From Dehalococcoidia bacterium (lineage in GTDB: Bacteria > Chloroflexota > Dehalococcoidia > Dehalococcoidales > Fen-1064), in the NCBI GenBank assembly GCA_030691775.1, contig JAUYDN010000134.1, forward strand, positions 1 through 8,915: a stretch of DNA of 8,915 nucleotides, in the 5' to 3' direction. The notes below the pieces were generated by a model. That model worked only from the letters and a program-made list of their open reading frames with translations, had not been told where the DNA came from and did no database searches. A program made the translations under genes and the position numbers. Positions 6,226-8,915 of the stretch are shown here, piece after piece. Positions within the stretch are counted from its first letter, which is position 1, and each line of letters starts with the position of its first letter.

Positions 6226-7377
6226 TTGGAATTTATGGGCTATCAACGGAAAGATGGGAAATACGGTGTGCGGAACCACGTCCTGGTGATGTCCTCGGTT
6301 GCCTGCGCGAATGGCGTGGTAGAAGCCATCGGGCGCGTGTTCCCGGATGTAGTCACCATTTGTTATTCGTATGGATGCGGTCCGGCAGGAGAGGATGTCC
6401 GGGTGGCGGCAAGAACGCTGGCAGGAATTGCCAACAATCCGAATGTCGGAGCGGTGCTTTTCGTTGGACTGGGATGCGAGGGGATGCAGAGCGGACGGCT
6501 GGCACAAGCGGTCAAGGACAAGCCGGTCGCCAACCTCGTTATCCAGCGCGACGGCGGCAGTGCGGCGACGACCGCCAAAGGCATCGATATCGTCCGCCGA
6601 TTTCTCGATGGGCTACGGCTTCAACCGAGAGTACCTGCGCCTTTAAGCGCCCTGGTGGTAGGGTTGGAGTGCGGCGGCTCGGATGCTTTCTCCGGGATGA
6701 CGGCAAACCCGGCGGTGGGTAACGCCGCCGACCGTTTTGTCGCCGAAGGTGCCACTGTTATCCTCAGCGAGACCACCGAAATGATAGGCACCACGCACAT
6801 TCTGAAACGCCGCGCCGCCACCCCGCAGGTTGCGGAGCAAATCGAGCAGATGATTTCTCAACAGGAACAGGTGGTGCGTGACACACTCGGGGAGAACGCC
6901 GGGATGGTCATTGCGCCGGGCAACATCGAAGGCGGGCTGTCCTCTATCACCGAGAAATCCCTGGGCTGCATCACCAAGGGCGGCACGACGCCCATCAACG
7001 AGGTGCTCAAATATGCGGAACGTCCGTCCAAACGCGGGCTGGTTCTCATGGACACTCCCGGCTTCGACATCGACTCGATGACGGGATTCGCGGGCGGCGG
7101 CACGCAGTTGATACTGTTCACCACGGGACGCGGTACGCCGGCTGGTTTCCCCGCGGTGCCGGTCATCAAGGTCGTGAGCAATTCTACCACCTTCAAGGCT
7201 ATGCCCGGCGATATCGACGTAAACGCAGGGGCGGTCCTCGATGAGGGTAAGACTATCGAGGAGGTGGGGTCGGAAATATTCGAGCTGACGTTAAAGGTGG
7301 CGAACGGTCTGCTTACCTGCGCCGAAGTCAACCGCTCCGCACCATTCAATATCCTGAAGCAGGGACCGACGTTTTGA
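6226..7377 (+). CDS. UxaA-family dehydratase/lyase large subunit
   Basis: A 383-aa protein matching the catalytic part of altronate dehydratase (UxaA), galactarate dehydratase (GarD) or sulfolactate sulfo-lyase large subunit (SuyB). Conserved blocks in order are YGVRNHVLVMSSVACAN (13-29), YGCGPAGED (49-57, Cys51), VGLGCEG (80-86, Cys84) and VGLECGGSDAFSG (145-157, Cys149). They continue with LSETTEMIG (180-188), GGLSSITEKSLGCITKGGTTPI (236-257, Cys248) and LMDTPG (274-279). The last blocks are FTTGRGTPAGFPAVPVIKV (298-316) and NAGAVLDEG (333-341). These cysteines and acids are candidates for the Fe(II) site of the family. Together with the 87-aa partner the length (470) equals a single-chain UxaA (about 495). 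Start is TTG 6226. No hexuronate, galactarate or sulfonate genes are nearby, so the substrate (a 2-hydroxy acid) remains open. No GC-rich terminator follows. Confidence 0.9.
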   Translation: MEFMGYQRKDGKYGVRNHVLVMSSVACANGVVEAIGRVFPDVVTICYSYGCGPAGEDVRVAARTLAGIANNPNVGAVLFVGLGCEGMQSGRLAQAVKDKPVANLVIQRDGGSAATTAKGIDIVRRFLDGLRLQPRVPAPLSALVVGLECGGSDAFSGMTANPAVGNAADRFVAEGATVILSETTEMIGTTHILKRRAATPQVAEQIEQMISQQEQVVRDTLGENAGMVIAPGNIEGGLSSITEKSLGCITKGGTTPINEVLKYAERPSKRGLVLMDTPGFDIDSMTGFAGGGTQLILFTTGRGTPAGFPAVPVIKVVSNSTTFKAMPGDIDVNAGAVLDEGKTIEEVGSEIFELTLKVANGLLTCAEVNRSAPFNILKQGPTF

Positions 7378-7584
7378 CCACTCATCAACCCCGCCACCAC
7401 CAATAATCAAAAACCAAGTGCCAGGTTACAAACAAAAATCAATATCCAATTACCAAACCGATGCAAACTCATAAAGATACCATTTATCTTTTCGCGGGGA
7501 AACGTTAACATCAAGATGAAACACGGGTAGTGTATCATCTTAAATTAGTGGGATAATGTTTGAACACACGCGGTTTGACAAATC
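7378..7584. other. AT-rich spacer before the toxin-like gene
   Basis: This 207-nt spacer begins with low-complexity A/C-rich sequence (about 7400-7460) containing repeated ATCAA, CCAA and ACAAA words. It continues with a weak AT hairpin (AAAGATA 7473-7479, TATCTTT 7485-7491) and the palindrome listed separately. TTGACA at 7575 and TATAAT at 7588 are only 7 nt apart and so are not a normal promoter pair. The composition change from the UxaA gene is abrupt and suggests the left side of an acquired segment. Confidence 0.5.
7513..7541. promoter_or_regulatory. 29-bp interrupted palindrome, candidate operator
   Basis: AAGATGA (7513-7519) pairs exactly with TCATCTT (7535-7541). Inside it, ACAC (7521-7524) pairs with GTGT (7530-7533) after a single A/A mismatch, leaving a 5-nt centre GGGTA. 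Eleven of twelve arm positions are symmetric. It lies 44 nt upstream of the putative toxin start, where an autoregulatory operator would be expected. Confidence 0.5.
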
Positions 7585-7926
7585 TTGTATAATGGTAATT
7601 CAGACAGAAATGGTATCTCCGTTTCGTGTAGCCGAGAATGTTGGGGAAAACATATTTCAATTCATGCTGAGATGGTGCACCAACAAGGAGTAGTGAAAGC
7701 AATAATATCAAGTCCTACTAGCGAGTACCAAGATGTCCGTCATATTAATACACGTAATTTGTATAAGAATTTGGTACTTCCAACCATAGGAAACGCTCTT
7801 GTAAAAGTTAGTATTCGATATTCTAAACAATATGGTAAAGAAAGAGGTTTTGTTAAGACCGCCTACGCCACAGATAAAGTAAAAAAAGGAGAGGTATGGC
7901 TATGGGGTCAGAAATTCGTGAATTGA
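7585..7926 (+). CDS. Small putative toxin, BECR/PBECR-like RNase fold
   Basis: A 113-aa protein with the pattern of small prophage/toxin nucleases of the Barnase-EndoU-ColicinE5/D-RelE type. It has DRNGISVSCS (7-16) and then CWGKHISIHAEM (19-30), with Trp20, His23, His27 and Glu29. Next come ISSPTSEYQDVRH (41-53), a strand LVKVSIRY (72-79), and the terminal GFVKTAYATDKVKKGEVWLW (88-107). The TAYATD and KKG..LW elements match what I remember of these toxins, with Thr, Tyr and Lys as candidate catalytic or RNA-binding residues. The family assignment is from memory and could instead be DUF4258-like. The start is uncertain. TTG at 7585 keeps the conserved N-terminal region but has no Shine-Dalgarno; the next ATG (7672) would delete Trp20 and the His pair. 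The following gene overlaps by 31 nt. Composition is strongly AT-rich (about 30% GC at 7741-7860), unlike the genome core. I expect it to be the toxin of a TA pair. Confidence 0.6.
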   Translation: MYNGNSDRNGISVSCSRECWGKHISIHAEMVHQQGVVKAIISSPTSEYQDVRHINTRNLYKNLVLPTIGNALVKVSIRYSKQYGKERGFVKTAYATDKVKKGEVWLWGQKFVN

Positions 7927-8324
7927 ACAACAATACAATCAAACTAGAAACTCTAAAAAACCTGATGTCTTTTAGCCCCACTTACCTTGGGGACATTGAT
8001 ACTCTTATTTTTCAACCCCTGAATCCAATTCCGGCGGTTTCCGTTGACTGCGAGGGGGATATTCTGCTCAGGATAGACCCCAAAACAAGAGAAATAGTAG
8101 GGGTTGAAATAGAGGACTTTGAAGGATATTTTATTACAAAATATCCTGCGTTTGCTCCAATCTGGAAACAAATGAAAGGCGTCATTAAGAAAAATAAGTG
8201 TGGGAACGAGAATCTCACTGTCTTTTTGACTATCGTTCAAGAGTTGCTAAAGGAACTTGTCAATAATCAAGGCTGCGTAAGACTTATGCCATCTTTGTCG
8301 GCGAGTCAATCACCACTTCTTTAG
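7896..8324 (+). CDS. DUF2283-like protein, putative antitoxin
   Basis: A 142-aa protein containing a DUF2283-like core at about 30-80. It reads YLGDIDTLIFQPLNPIPAVSVDCEGDILLRIDPKTREIVGVEIEDFEGYF when traced through the residues at positions 30-79, with hallmarks at Asp35-Thr-Leu-Ile-Phe, Asp54-Ile (in EGDI) and IVGVEIEDF (67-75). DUF2283 proteins are usually about 65-75 aa and often sit beside small toxin-like genes. This one has an extra 30 residues before the core and about 60 after it, including KQMKGVIKKNK and a helical NLTVFLTIVQELLKELV. ATG 7896 and ATG 7902 are both possible, with AGGAGAGG at 7887-7894 suiting either. The gene overlaps the upstream toxin-like gene by 31 nt in the -1 frame, so the two are very probably co-expressed. 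The last residues (RLMPSLSASQSPLL) look non-conserved and abut a transposase remnant, so the original C-terminus may be altered. Confidence 0.6.
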   Translation: MAMGSEIRELNNNTIKLETLKNLMSFSPTYLGDIDTLIFQPLNPIPAVSVDCEGDILLRIDPKTREIVGVEIEDFEGYFITKYPAFAPIWKQMKGVIKKNKCGNENLTVFLTIVQELLKELVNNQGCVRLMPSLSASQSPLL

Positions 8325-8458
8325 CCTTTATCTGTCAAGGTAACAATTTCCTGTGTTGTCCAAATGTGATTAGTTATTCCAGAAGCCATTGCCGGAGTTC
8401 GAGGATAAAGATTAGCAACTTGCGCAAAAACGCAAACTGCACAAATAAGCCAAACCGC
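8321..8458 (-). pseudogene. Transposase C-terminal remnant
   Basis: The minus strand is open for 45 codons after a TGA at 8461-8459, with no start of its own, and ends at TAA 8323-8321. It encodes WLICAVCVF and then YPRTPAMASGITNHIWTTQE. RTPAMAxGITxHIW near the C-terminus is a phrase I recognise from Chloroflexi-type IS transposases, where WL...AVYNF precedes it by a longer spacing. The intervening segment seems shortened, and the rest of the transposase is missing upstream, so it is a decayed fragment. Its stop overlaps the stop of the plus-strand DUF2283-like gene. From 8459 to 8581 I see no further gene. Confidence 0.5.
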
Positions 8459-8581
8459 TCAAGCACAGTCAATGCCTTGAATCTTCAAAATGATACGCTA
8501 TCGAAACACCTAACCGATTGACAAACCGTGAGCGTCCCGCTTAAACTAAAACCCTACACCGCAAAGAGACGAGGGAGCAAC

Positions 8582-8800
8582 ATGGCGAAGAAAGAAAAAC
8601 AACCGGTTAAGTGTGAGCAGTGCGACCTGGAATTTCCGGAATCGGAGCTTTCCGAAAAACACAAGGGCAAGGCTTTTGTCTGGCAAGGTAAGGTAATGTG
8701 CGAGGACTGTCTGTTCAAGATGGGTGCTTCGCCGGCCGAAGCGATGACATACTCCGCGTTTGTGGATAGCCAGCAACCGCGCAGACCGCAAAGCTATTAG
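8582..8800 (+). CDS. Small 4-Cys zinc-ribbon protein, function unknown
   Basis: A 72-aa protein with two knuckles, Cys11-x2-Cys14 (KCEQCDLEF) and Cys40-x2-Cys43 (VMCEDCLFK). The 25-residue spacing fits one zinc ribbon. The N-terminal MAKKEKQ is basic and the C-terminal tail (62-72, DSQQPRRPQSY) looks disordered. No catalytic residues are visible; such proteins usually bind a partner or nucleic acid. The start at ATG 8582 is set by GAGGGAG (8571-8577). An upstream GTG at 8528 would add 18 residues but has no ribosome binding site. It stands alone on the plus strand after the IS remnant, and its GC is back near the genome core. Confidence 0.8.
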   Translation: MAKKEKQPVKCEQCDLEFPESELSEKHKGKAFVWQGKVMCEDCLFKMGASPAEAMTYSAFVDSQQPRRPQSY

Positions 8801-8822
8801 CAATAAGCTGTAAGCTGTCAGT

Positions 8823-8915
8823 TTATTCGGATTTCGATATTGGGATTTCGGATTTCCAGTTTATCTGGTCCAGGTTCTTCACCATAAAAGCACCCAGCGT
8901 GGTGTAACCGAACTC
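8823..8915 (-). CDS. C-terminal end of an unidentified gene (cut by the window edge)
   Basis: The minus strand is open from the window edge to TAA at 8825-8823, giving 30 residues that read EFGYTTLGAFMVKNLDQINW followed by KSEIPISKSE. The first twenty look like real protein; the family is not recognised. The last ten are encoded by a 10-bp direct repeat (TTCGGATTTC on the plus strand at 8826-8835 and 8847-8856), which suggests the terminus grew from intergenic repeat sequence. It is convergent with the zinc-ribbon gene, with a 22-nt gap. Confidence 0.45.
   Translation of the reverse strand, partial: EFGYTTLGAFMVKNLDQINWKSEIPISKSE

Noticed and set aside
7473..7491. Hairpin AAAGATA/TATCTTT as terminator of the UxaA operon
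   Set aside because: The stem is 7 bp and almost all A/T; it is too weak for a confident intrinsic terminator.
7575..7593. TTGACA ... TATAAT as a promoter of the toxin-like gene
   Set aside because: The hexamers are only 7 nt apart, so they cannot form one standard promoter; either could be part of another poorly matched one.

Overview
The window looks like a piece of a bacterial chromosome of moderately high GC (the core genes read as roughly 57-60% GC by eye). It probably comes from the Chloroflexota, perhaps a Dehalococcoidia-like lineage. That placement rests on remembered resemblance of several proteins (a B12-binding-type radical SAM protein, an Ap4A-phosphorylase-like HIT protein, a split UxaA-type dehydratase and a 4-Cys mini zinc ribbon). 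There is no rRNA or other phylogenetic marker, so it is an inference. I see no rRNA, tRNA or CRISPR array.

Layout. Positions 1-692 (+) encode an alpha/beta hydrolase. Positions 745-1416 (+) hold an AT-richer (about 42% GC) orphan gene with PD-(D/E)XK nuclease-like residues. It converges on a minus-strand pair read from right to left: a radical SAM protein (3963 to 2155), then a nitroreductase 47 nt downstream (2107 to 1445). Upstream of the radical SAM gene, 4019-4245 is a non-coding composite of several perfect inverted repeats. A metallo-beta-lactamase-fold hydrolase (5104 to 4289, -) follows, with a strong sigma70-like promoter placed so close to the ATG that the mRNA may be leaderless. 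The divergent spacer 5105-5443 also holds a candidate promoter for a tight plus-strand operon. That operon encodes a HIT protein, a small SAF subunit (4-nt overlap, GTG start) and a large UxaA/GarD/SuyB-like subunit (TTG start).

From about 7400 to 8460 the base composition drops to AT-rich and the content looks acquired. A 29-bp interrupted palindrome precedes two overlapping genes. One is a small BECR/PBECR-like putative RNase toxin; the other is an extended DUF2283-like protein, the likely antitoxin. A minus-strand 45-codon remnant of a transposase C-terminus lies directly against the end of the second gene. The core genome resumes with a 72-aa zinc-ribbon protein (8582-8800). The right edge cuts a minus-strand gene whose last residues are encoded by a short direct repeat.

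Functionally, the core genes are mostly generic metabolic or housekeeping enzymes without a shared pathway. The HIT-SAF-UxaA operon is the only clearly co-translated enzymatic unit. The candidate for an underdescribed system is the toxin/antitoxin-like pair with its upstream palindrome, next to an IS scar. The orphan PD-(D/E)XK gene is a second accessory candidate.
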